Of a DNA stretch of 13,531 nucleotides, positions 1 to 6,603 are shown in pieces. Numbering within the stretch: the first letter of the stretch is position 1; the number at the start of each line of letters is the position of its first letter. Source of the stretch: VFZS01 sp964353255 (GTDB lineage Bacteria; Acidobacteriota; Terriglobia; Bryobacterales; Bryobacteraceae); NCBI GenBank assembly GCA_964353255.1, contig CAYGVJ010000144.1, positions 1 to 13,531 on the forward strand. The letters run 5' to 3'. Under the pieces are notes generated by a model. That model was not told the origin of the DNA, did no database searches, and was given only the letters and a program-made list of their open reading frames with translations. Both the position numbers and the translations under genes were made by a program.

Positions 1-2701
1 TCAGCATCAGGTCGGCGTTGCCGGGATTCCCGGTGGTGAACAGCACGGTCTTGCGGTCCGGTGAAACGGCCAGGCCCAGGTACACACTTTCCTCGATGGC
101 GGTGAGCGCGCGGCTGCGGCCAGTCGCGAAATCGTAGAACTGGAGCGAGTACGTGCCAAGCTTCTCGCCCGGGCCGATGTAGTAGATGCCATCCTCAACC
201 GGATAGAACGCACGGTTGACAACCCGGTCGATGATCTGGCGTTCCGGCCCCCCGCCAAGTGGTCTTGCGAACAAGGGCTGCGTGAATACGGCCTTCACAT
301 AGTAAAGCGTCTTGCCGTCCCAGGATTCAAATGCTACATAGCCGCCGTTGTCGGTGACTTGCGCGGCCTCACCGCCTTGGAACGGCATCTTCCAGATCTC
401 GTTTCTGCCGGTGCGGTCTGACCGGAAGTAAATCCACTTGCCGTCCCGCGACCAACTGGGTGCACTCTCGTCCGAAGCAAACGGTGTGACGCGGCGGAGT
501 TGACCGCCGTCGGCATCGATCACCCAGACGTCAACACGCCCGTCGTCTCCCTGCGAATCAAAGGCGATCCAGCGACCGTCCGGCGACCACCGGGGTGTGC
601 CTTGCGACCTCCCCACCTCGTTCGTCAACTGGACTGCATCCGAGCCGTCCTGGTTCGACACCCAGATTTCAACGCACCCCCCGGAACGGTCGGAGGAAAA
701 CGCGATCCTCTTGCCGTCCGGCGAAAACTGGGGATTGAAGTCGGCCAGAGTGGAGGAGATGAATCTCACTGGGCGGCTGCCGGTCTGAAACTTCCATATG
801 TCTTGGTCAGAGGCCACCCGCCCGAAAGCCAACCGGCCACCCGCCCGTGTGATGGCGGGGTATCTGACTCCCAGGCCGGCCAGATCCATGCGCTGCGGAG
901 TCTCCGCTCCGGAGGCCCGGACGCGCCAAAGACCGGACGTGCCTGCGCCACCACACCGGCTGGGTGCGTAAACCAGGGATTCACCGTCCGACGCCCATGC
1001 CAGCCCCAGTATGTAGGAGCGCTGATGGGTGAGACGCCGTGGCCCTCCTCTCGGCGAAAGGTCGGGAGCCAGATCCAGTAGGAATAAATCACAGGTGACG
1101 GCCGCCGGACCCGGACATGAGGCATACGCCAGGCGGCGGCCATCGGGCGAGAACGCGGGGGAATGATCCGCCCCGGCGGCATTCGAGGTGAGCCTCCGTT
1201 TTTCGCCGCGCTCGACCGAAATCAGGAAAATGCCCCAGTCGCGCCCGGGCTCCCGATCGCTTACGGCCAGCCACTTCCCGTCAGGAGACCAGGACATCAA
1301 GAGCCCAGGGGATGTTACGGTTATCGTGAGTTTGAGGCCGGCCAACCGGCGATCCGGCCCGCCCAGGGCGGAGATCAAGCGCACTTCCGCCTGATCCCTC
1401 GCCCCGCGCACGAAAGCGATCTGGCGGCCGTCGGGCGACCAGGCCGGAAACCGGTCCGGGGCCGGATCGCTGGTAAGCCGCAGCGGGGCGGCAGCCGAGC
1501 CGACGACCTTGACGTAGATGTCGTAGTTGTCCTCCTTCTCTCCGTTCCAGGAGAAGGCCACCTGGCTGCCGTCGGGAGAGAACGAAGGCTGGGTTTCGAA
1601 ACCGGGGTAACTGGTGAGGGGGACGACGCGCATTTCGGGGGCGGGCCTCTGCGCTCTCTGCGCGAGAAACCAGAGCGCGACGAGGGCCACGGCCACGAGC
1701 GCAAAGAGCGCGGCCACACGGAGGGGTGCGCGCCGGCGCTGGGGCGCCGCCGGGGGCTTCTCCGGCGCTTCCCGGAGTTCGTCGAGAATGAGCTTGACGT
1801 CGTCCATGTGCTGGAGGCGTCGCGCCGGGTCTTTGCGCAGGCAGCGGGCAACCAGCTTCTCCAGTTCGGCGGGGACGCCGGTGAGGGGCGCGGGCTCCTC
1901 CTTGAGCACGGCGCCCAGAATCGACACCGCCGAATCGCCCGTGAACGCCCGCCGGCCTGAAAGCATCTCGTACAGCACCACTCCGAAGGAGAAGATGTCC
2001 GAACGCTCGTCGGCAGGCTTGCCCTCGGCCTGCTCCGGTGACATGTAGGAGGGCGTACCCGCGATCTCGCCCTCCACCGTGAGGCTCGTGGTCTCGGCCT
2101 CGGACAGACGCACCCGCTTGGCCAGTCCGAAATCGAGCAGCTTGATGACGCCGTCGTGGGTCACCAGGATGTTCGCCGGCTTCAGGTCGCGGTGGATGAC
2201 CCCGGCGGCGTGCGCCTTGGCCAGGGCACCGGCGATCTGCGCGGCGTAGTCGAGCGCTGTGTCAAGCGGAAGGCGGCCTTCGAGCGGCTTGCCCTCGACC
2301 AGCTCCATCGCGATGAAATTCGGGCCGACCTCGTGAATGGTAACTATGTTCGGATGATTCAGTGCCGAGGCGGCCCGGGCCTCGCGCAGGAGCCGCTCCT
2401 CGCGTTCGTGAAGGACCTTAAGCGCGACCGGGCGCTGGAGAGTGGTGTCGTAGGCCTTGTAGACGGTCCCCATGCCCCCTTGGCCGAGCTTGGCCTCGAC
2501 GCGGTAGTGCCCCAGCATCTCGCCGGCTGCCAGCTCACGCGGCGCCACCGGGCTCTTGAGCGTGCCGCTCTGGGCCGCCAGCAGCTTTTCGACCTCCTGG
2601 CGGAGCGCCGCGTCATCGCCGCACATCTCGTCCAGCGCCTCCGGCCTCTCCAGCGCCGCGCCGAAGACCTCTTTCATTCGCGCCCAGCGTTCCGGGGTCA
2701 T
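1..2701 (-). CDS. Membrane Ser/Thr protein kinase with C-terminal TolB/WD40-like propeller (3' end outside window)
   Basis: Reading from ATG at 2701 the frame stays open for 900 codons to the left edge. Residues 1-50 are the short helical leader common in acidobacterial kinases (MTPERW...LRQEVEKLLAAQ). The kinase domain spans about 66-310: glycine loop GQGGMG (73-78), VALK lysine 95, alpha-C Glu107, HRDLKPAN (170-177), DFG (190-192) and GTPSYMSPE (215-223), so all catalytic residues are present. The segment between the VALK lysine and alpha-C is short for such kinases. A single membrane helix lies at about 329-347, so the kinase should face the cytoplasm and the rest the periplasm. From about 360 on, repeated blades of the type FSPDG..IAF are typical of TolB/PD40 propellers that bind ligands or proteins. 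The start overlaps the stop of the sigma factor gene (ATGA, 2698-2701), implying translational coupling and a joint signalling unit. The ligand and phosphorylation targets cannot be read from sequence. Confidence 0.93.
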   Translation of the reverse strand, partial: MTPERWARMKEVFGAALERPEALDEMCGDDAALRQEVEKLLAAQSGTLKSPVAPRELAAGEMLGHYRVEAKLGQGGMGTVYKAYDTTLQRPVALKVLHEREERLLREARAASALNHPNIVTIHEVGPNFIAMELVEGKPLEGRLPLDTALDYAAQIAGALAKAHAAGVIHRDLKPANILVTHDGVIKLLDFGLAKRVRLSEAETTSLTVEGEIAGTPSYMSPEQAEGKPADERSDIFSFGVVLYEMLSGRRAFTGDSAVSILGAVLKEEPAPLTGVPAELEKLVARCLRKDPARRLQHMDDVKLILDELREAPEKPPAAPQRRRAPLRVAALFALVAVALVALWFLAQRAQRPAPEMRVVPLTSYPGFETQPSFSPDGSQVAFSWNGEKEDNYDIYVKVVGSAAAPLRLTSDPAPDRFPAWSPDGRQIAFVRGARDQAEVRLISALGGPDRRLAGLKLTITVTSPGLLMSWSPDGKWLAVSDREPGRDWGIFLISVERGEKRRLTSNAAGADHSPAFSPDGRRLAYASCPGPAAVTCDLFLLDLAPDLSPRGGPRRLTHQRSYILGLAWASDGESLVYAPSRCGGAGTSGLWRVRASGAETPQRMDLAGLGVRYPAITRAGGRLAFGRVASDQDIWKFQTGSRPVRFISSTLADFNPQFSPDGKRIAFSSDRSGGCVEIWVSNQDGSDAVQLTNEVGRSQGTPRWSPDGRWIAFDSQGDDGRVDVWVIDADGGQLRRVTPFASDESAPSWSRDGKWIYFRSDRTGRNEIWKMPFQGGEAAQVTDNGGYVAFESWDGKTLYYVKAVFTQPLFARPLGGGPERQIIDRVVNRAFYPVEDGIYYIGPGEKLGTYSLQFYDFATGRSRALTAIEESVYLGLAVSPDRKTVLFTTGNPGNADLML

Positions 2702-3276
2702 CGTAAACCCCCACCGGCAAGCTCCGTGCGCAGCCAGGCTTTAGCCATGGCCCAGTCGCGCTTGACGGTGCGCGGCGAGATCCCCAGCGCCTCAGCCGTT
2801 TCCTCCACGCTCAACCCGCCGAAGTAGCGCATCTCGACCACCCGGGCCTGCTGCGGGTCCAGTTCCGTGAGCCGCTCCACCGCTTCGTTCACCGCCAGCA
2901 ACTCCTCCGATTGCTCAGTGCTGGCGCCCACATCAAACCGCTCGTCGTCGATCTTGATGGCGCCGCCGCCACGCTTGGCCGCCACCCGCTGGCGCGCGTA
3001 GTCCACCAGGATCCGGCGCATCAGTTGCGCGGCCACGCCCATGAACTGCGCCCGGTTCTGCCAGTCAGCCCGATCCTGCCCCACCAGCCGCAAGTAGGCT
3101 TCGTGGACCAAGGCCGTCGGTTGCAGGGTGTGCCCGACGCGCTCATCCCGCAGGTAGTGCCCGGCGAGGCGGCGTAACTCCTTGTAAACAAGGGGGATCA
3201 TCCTCCCCAGGGCAGCCTTGTCCCCGCGCTTGGCCTCAGCCAGCAGCAGCGTGACCTCGCCGGGCTGCTTTTCCAT
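2698..3276 (-). CDS. ECF-family RNA polymerase sigma factor (TIGR02999-like)
   Basis: A 192-residue protein with region 2 at the N-terminus (VTLLLAEAKRGDKAALGRM, then GHTLQPTALVHEAYLRLV and the DNA-melting helix around MRRILVDYARQR) and region 4 at the C-terminus (LDPQQARVVEMRYFGGLS, then the helix-turn-helix VEETAEALGISPRTVKRDW). The GHTLQPTALVHEAYLRL signature marks the ECF subfamily abundant in Acidobacteriota and Planctomycetes, which is often found next to Ser/Thr kinases. I prefer the ATG at 3276. The in-frame ATG at 3288 has no ribosome binding site and abuts a -10-like TAGAAT (3289-3294), whereas the second ATG follows a G-rich run. The two ATGs lie in a small palindrome. The gene ends in ATGA shared with the kinase start. 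A likely model is that kinase signalling controls this sigma factor post-translationally, but no anti-sigma gene is visible. Confidence 0.9.
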   Translation of the reverse strand: MEKQPGEVTLLLAEAKRGDKAALGRMIPLVYKELRRLAGHYLRDERVGHTLQPTALVHEAYLRLVGQDRADWQNRAQFMGVAAQLMRRILVDYARQRVAAKRGGGAIKIDDERFDVGASTEQSEELLAVNEAVERLTELDPQQARVVEMRYFGGLSVEETAEALGISPRTVKRDWAMAKAWLRTELAGGGLR

Positions 3277-3288
3277 GGGGACCCCCAT
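3274..3288. repeat. Small palindrome spanning the two candidate sigma factor starts
   Basis: On the minus strand the two candidate ATG codons are joined as ATGGGG-GT-CCCCAT, six-base arms around two bases. If transcribed, the hairpin would bury the G-rich run that could act as ribosome binding site for the second ATG. With a -10-like TAGAAT directly upstream (3289-3294), transcription may begin inside the palindrome. No function is established. Confidence 0.35.
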
Positions 3289-3350
3289 ATTCTACGACAC
3301 GCGTGGCCCCATTTCTCAGCTTCTTCCGCGTTACGGGCGGGAGGAGCGAA

Positions 3351-3995
3351 ATGGACATCAGATCGTTGGGACTGGCGATGATGCTGGCCACACCGGCAGC
3401 GGCGGAAGTGAAGCTGACCGTGGGCGTCTACAATCTGGCGGGCCTTCCGGGCTCTGTGCTGGACAAGGCCACGCAGGAAGCCCGCAGGATTTACGCCAAA
3501 GCGGGGGTCGAGACGGAGTGGGTCGAGTGCGACGCCAACGGGGACGGTAAGTCTCTCGCTTGTCAAGGAATGGGCCTGCCAGACCGGCCGGTTCTGAAGA
3601 TCATGACCCGCTCGGTGGATCCGAGCCGGTCCCGCGATGCGCTGGGTTATGCCGTTGTGCCCGAAGCGGGACAGTTCGGCACCCAAGCCTGGATCTTCTT
3701 CGAGACTGTCAAAGCAGTGGCGGCCAGAGACGGCGCGGATGTGCCGGACGTGCTGGCTGTCGCGATGGCCCACGAACTGGGGCATCTATTGCTGGGACAG
3801 AACGCCCACTCGGGCCGCGGCATCATGCAGGGCGCCTGGAGGAAGACGCAACTGAGAAGCGCCGCGAGCGGGCTGTTACGCTTCACCGGCGAGCAGGCCC
3901 AGCACATGCAGGCGCAACTCCAGGCGCGCGTGCAGAACTTGGTTGGCGGCCTCACAACCACAGGCTTCTCCGCCGCGAGCGCAGAAGCCAGATGA
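3351..3995 (+). CDS. Secreted zinc metalloprotease-like protein (HExxH)
   Basis: A 214-residue protein. The ATG at 3351 was chosen because GGAGGAG lies just upstream (3340-3346); the frame extends 16 codons further but without such a site. Residues 1-18 (MDIRSLGLAMMLATPAAA) form a short signal peptide, so the mature protein starts near Glu19 and acts outside the cytoplasm. The zinc motif is HELGHLLLGQNAH: His141, Glu142, His145, Gly149, His153. It is followed by GIM (Met159), which resembles the Met-turn of metzincins. The spacing HExxHxxxGxxxH is one residue longer on each side of the Gly than the classical metzincin HExxHxxGxxH. Cys60 and Cys71 may form a disulfide. The substrate is unknown. 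The last 44 bp overlap the end of the convergent permease gene. Confidence 0.75.
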   Translation: MDIRSLGLAMMLATPAAAEVKLTVGVYNLAGLPGSVLDKATQEARRIYAKAGVETEWVECDANGDGKSLACQGMGLPDRPVLKIMTRSVDPSRSRDALGYAVVPEAGQFGTQAWIFFETVKAVAARDGADVPDVLAVAMAHELGHLLLGQNAHSGRGIMQGAWRKTQLRSAASGLLRFTGEQAQHMQAQLQARVQNLVGGLTTTGFSAASAEAR

Positions 3996-5025
3996 AGAAG
4001 GGGCCGCCGAGGGCGGCGGTCACCACGCCAACCGGTATCTCGGCCGGGGCCAGCGCCACGCGGGCCACTGTATCGCAGGCCACCAGGAAGGCCGCCCCCA
4101 CGAAGAACGAGCACGGAATCAACAGCCGGTGGTCCGCGCCCAGCCGCAGCCGCAGGGCGTGCGGCACGATCAGGCCGACGAAGCCGATGGGGCCGGTCAG
4201 CGCCGTCAGCGAGCCGGTCACGAGCGAGCCGGCCAGGTAGCCCAGCAGCATCAGCCGCCCCACCGGCACGCCCCGCGCCGCCGCCCACTCCTCCCCCACC
4301 GCCAGCACGTTCCACTGACGCGCGCGCAGGAAGACAAAAACGAGCGGGGCCAGCACCGCCAGGGCCAGCCAGCCCAGCGTCGAGTACTCGACCGGGTCAA
4401 TGCCCCCCATCAGCCAGTGCAGGATGGCGAAGGACTCCCGCAGGCTGGCGATGTTCTGGAGCAGCAGGATCAGCGCCAGGCAGATGCTGTTGATGGTGAT
4501 GCCGGCCAGCAGCAGGGTGAAGGAAGACATCCGGCGGCCTTCGCTGGCCACCGCCAGCACGAGCACCAGCACCAGGGCCGAGCCAGCGAAAGCGCAGACC
4601 CAGACCGCGGGCATCCCGACAACCTGCCGCCAACCCGCGCACAGCGCCACGACCGCACCGAGGGAGGCGCCGCTGGAGATGCCCAGCGTGTAAGGCGTCG
4701 CCAGCGCGTCGCGCAGCAGAGCCTGGAACAGCACGCCGGCCACCGCCAGCGCGCCTCCGGCCAGGGCCGCCAGCAGCACCCGCGGCAGCCGCGCGTAGAA
4801 GAGTATCTCCCGGTCCGGCGAGAGCCCCGCCCAGGCGCGGGCGTAGTCGATGCGCGTCGGGCCGACGAGCGGCGCTACCACCAGCACCACTGCCGCCACC
4901 GCCGCGGCGAGTACCAGCGCGGACCAGAAGCGGCGCCGAGAATTGGGGACACGCCTGCCTGCCACGCCAGTTGACTGGCTTTCCACGTCCAGCCCGGAGT
5001 GTCCCCAATTCTCGTCAGTCGCCAT
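3952..5025 (-). CDS. btuC: FecCD/BtuC-family ABC transporter permease, vitamin B12 uptake
   Basis: A 357-residue, strongly hydrophobic protein with about ten membrane helices, the inner-membrane channel of a B12 importer. Family signatures include RLPRVLLAALAGGALAVAGVLFQ, TPYTLGISSGASLGA, GITINSICLALILLLQN, and the region GPIGFVGLIVPHALR that contacts the ATPase. The start at ATG 5025 lies inside the end of the ATPase gene (TATGGCGACTGA), an 11-bp overlap that implies coupled translation; no closer in-frame start precedes the first helix. Residues 4-30 are not conserved permease sequence: they are encoded by a 78-bp palindromic insertion, after which RRRFWSALVLA resumes the expected N-terminus. 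The assignment to B12 rather than heme or siderophore rests on the riboswitch and the binding protein in the same operon. Confidence 0.92.
   Translation of the reverse strand: MATDENWGHSGLDVESQSTGVAGRRVPNSRRRFWSALVLAAAVAAVVLVVAPLVGPTRIDYARAWAGLSPDREILFYARLPRVLLAALAGGALAVAGVLFQALLRDALATPYTLGISSGASLGAVVALCAGWRQVVGMPAVWVCAFAGSALVLVLVLAVASEGRRMSSFTLLLAGITINSICLALILLLQNIASLRESFAILHWLMGGIDPVEYSTLGWLALAVLAPLVFVFLRARQWNVLAVGEEWAAARGVPVGRLMLLGYLAGSLVTGSLTALTGPIGFVGLIVPHALRLRLGADHRLLIPCSFFVGAAFLVACDTVARVALAPAEIPVGVVTAALGGPFFIWLLRSRRRSLWL
4937..5014. repeat. 78-bp REP-like palindromic element inside the permease gene
   Basis: Left arm CGAGAATTGGGGACAC (4937-4952) and right arm GTGTCCCCAATTCTCG (4999-5014) are perfect 16-bp inverted repeats. 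The 46-bp centre contains a second hairpin, GCCAGT-TG-ACTGGC (4966-4979). The GAATTGGGGACAC terminus resembles short palindromes scattered in many acidobacterial and deltaproteobacterial genomes, often associated with Y1-type (RAYT/IS200-like) transposases; this is from memory and was not checked. The length is exactly 26 codons, so the permease frame is preserved. One end lies directly next to the TGA of the ATPase gene (5015-5017). No transposase gene is in this window, so if mobile it must be moved in trans. Confidence 0.8.
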
Positions 5026-5773
5026 ACCAGATCCAGGGCTTCCCGCCCGGCCCCTCCAGCAGCTCCACCTCGACGTCAAAGACCTCGCGCACCGTGCCCT
5101 TGTCGAGCACCCCGCCGTCGGCGACCACTTCCCCGCCCCGCAGCGCCACAATGCGCCCGGCGAAGCTGGCGGCCAGGTTCAAATCGTGCGTCGCGGCAAC
5201 GATGAGCAGCCCCTGGCGGCTCAGTTCCTTCAGCAGCCGGTAGATGGCAATCTGGTGGCCCAGATCCAGGAACGTAGCCGGCTCGTCCAGCAGGAGAGTC
5301 CGCGGCCGCTGGGCCAGCGCCGAGGCTAGGATCACTCGCTGGCGCTCGCCTCCGCTCAGGGTGCGGAAATCGCGCGCGCGGAAGGCCAGCGTGTCGGTGA
5401 CTGCCATGGCCTGCTCGACGGCCGCAAAATCCTCGGGCGATTCGAACAGGCCGTCGCAGTGCGGCGTGCGCCCCATCAGCACCACCTGCTCGGCGGTGAA
5501 TGGAAACTCGATCCGCAGGCTTTGCGGGATGAACGACACCTGGCGGGCCAGCGCGCGGCCGTTCCAGGAGCGCACCTCAGCGCCAGCGTATTGGCAGCAG
5601 CCCGTATAGCTCCGGCGCAGGCCCGCCATGATCCCCAGCAAAGTGGACTTCCCCGCGCCGTTGGGGCCCACCAAAGCCACGAACTGCGGCCCTTTGAGCT
5701 CCAACGCCACGCCGCGGAGCACTTCCGCGCCGTCGTAGCGCATCCCAACGCCGCGCAGCGAGAATCCGCTCAA
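5015..5773 (-). CDS. btuD: ABC transporter ATP-binding protein, vitamin B12 uptake
   Basis: A 252-residue nucleotide-binding subunit of a FecE/BtuD-type importer. Walker A GPNGAGKST (36-44), Q-loop Gln84, signature LSGGERQRV (139-147), Walker B TLLLDEP (159-165) and the switch histidine in AATHDLN are all intact. The start is the TTG at 5773, which overlaps the stop of the binding protein gene (TTGA) and has GGAGG six bases upstream. It gives the expected N-terminus (M)SGFSLRGVGMRY. The frame runs open further upstream but there it is antisense-like sequence inside the binding-protein gene, and the ATG at 5743 would cut the first beta strand. It powers uptake through the BtuC-like permease encoded next. 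Confidence 0.92.
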   Translation of the reverse strand: MSGFSLRGVGMRYDGAEVLRGVALELKGPQFVALVGPNGAGKSTLLGIMAGLRRSYTGCCQYAGAEVRSWNGRALARQVSFIPQSLRIEFPFTAEQVVLMGRTPHCDGLFESPEDFAAVEQAMAVTDTLAFRARDFRTLSGGERQRVILASALAQRPRTLLLDEPATFLDLGHQIAIYRLLKELSRQGLLIVAATHDLNLAASFAGRIVALRGGEVVADGGVLDKGTVREVFDVEVELLEGPGGKPWIWYGD

Positions 5774-6603
5774 AGGCCCGCCTCCGGATGAACCATTCGC
5801 GCCAGCGCCCGGGCCGCTTCTACGACCCGCGGCCCAGGCACCACGAAGATGTCCGAGGCTACCGCGAACACCCGGCGCTCGCGCACGGCCGCCAGCGCCG
5901 GCTGCCGCTCCCACAGCGTCACCACCGCGCGCTTCTGCTCATCGCTCGCGCCCGCGGTTTGCGCCATCTCCCCCATATCGACGATCACTTCCGGGTTCCG
6001 CGCCAGCACCTGTTCCAGCGATACCTTCAGATAGGGCGCCCCCACGTCGGCGAAAGCGTTTCTGGCGCCGGCGATCTCGATCAGCTCGTTCAGATAGGAA
6101 CCTCGCCCTACCACGATCAGGTCTTCGAGCCGGGCCGGCGTGCGCCCGGCGACGAACAACAGGCGGCGTGGCGCCAGCCCGCGGGTGCGCCGGCGCAAGT
6201 CCTCCAGCGCGGCCTGCATGTTGGAGCGCAACGCGGCGGCGCGCTCCGGCACGCCGGCCGCCGCGCCGATCCTCCGCAGGGATTCGTAGATCCCGGCCAG
6301 CGTCCCGTCATCCACTTCCAGCACGTTCAACTTGAGCGCCGGCAAGCGCTCGGCGCGACGGATGCCGGTGGCCTCCATCACGACCAAGTCCGGCTTCAAA
6401 GCCACTATGGCTTCGAGGTTGGGTCGAAGGTAGTCGCCGATCTTCGGCTTGGCGGCCGCCTCCGGCGGATAGCGGCAGAAGGTAGTCACGCCCACCACCC
6501 GCTCGCCGAGTCCCAGGGCGTAGAGCATCTCGGTCACGCTCGGCGCCGTCGAGACGATGCGCTGCGCCCCCAACAGCAACAGGACGGCTGCCGCGATCAC
6601 CAT
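5770..6603 (-). CDS. btuF: Periplasmic cobalamin-binding protein (BtuF-like)
   Basis: A 277-residue helical-backbone (class III) substrate-binding protein. It starts MVIAAAVLLLLGA, a short hydrophobic signal peptide without an obvious positive n-region or lipobox cysteine. The mature part has the BtuF-like pattern RIVSTAPSVTEMLYALGLG, VVGVTTFCRYP, KPKIGDYLRPNLEAI and ALKPDLVV. ATG 6603 was chosen because GGGGGAG lies upstream and it overlaps the receptor stop codon by seven bases; GTG at 6600 is a possible alternative. It should capture B12 delivered by the outer membrane receptor and pass it to the permease. Related binding proteins for heme or siderophores exist, so the ligand assignment leans on the upstream cobalamin riboswitch. 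Confidence 0.9.
   Translation of the reverse strand: MVIAAAVLLLLGAQRIVSTAPSVTEMLYALGLGERVVGVTTFCRYPPEAAAKPKIGDYLRPNLEAIVALKPDLVVMEATGIRRAERLPALKLNVLEVDDGTLAGIYESLRRIGAAAGVPERAAALRSNMQAALEDLRRRTRGLAPRRLLFVAGRTPARLEDLIVVGRGSYLNELIEIAGARNAFADVGAPYLKVSLEQVLARNPEVIVDMGEMAQTAGASDEQKRAVVTLWERQPALAAVRERRVFAVASDIFVVPGPRVVEAARALARMVHPEAGL

Noticed and set aside
1163..1960. 265-codon plus-strand frame opposite the kinase
   Set aside because: Antisense to kinase and propeller sequence with all expected motifs; a high-GC artefact.
2698..2701. Frameshift between sigma factor and kinase
   Set aside because: The overlap is a normal ATGA stop-start junction; both proteins have complete N- and C-terminal patterns there.
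3943..4974. 343-codon plus-strand frame opposite the permease
   Set aside because: A high-GC shadow rich in His, Arg and Gln; the minus-strand permease has unmistakable BtuC-family motifs.
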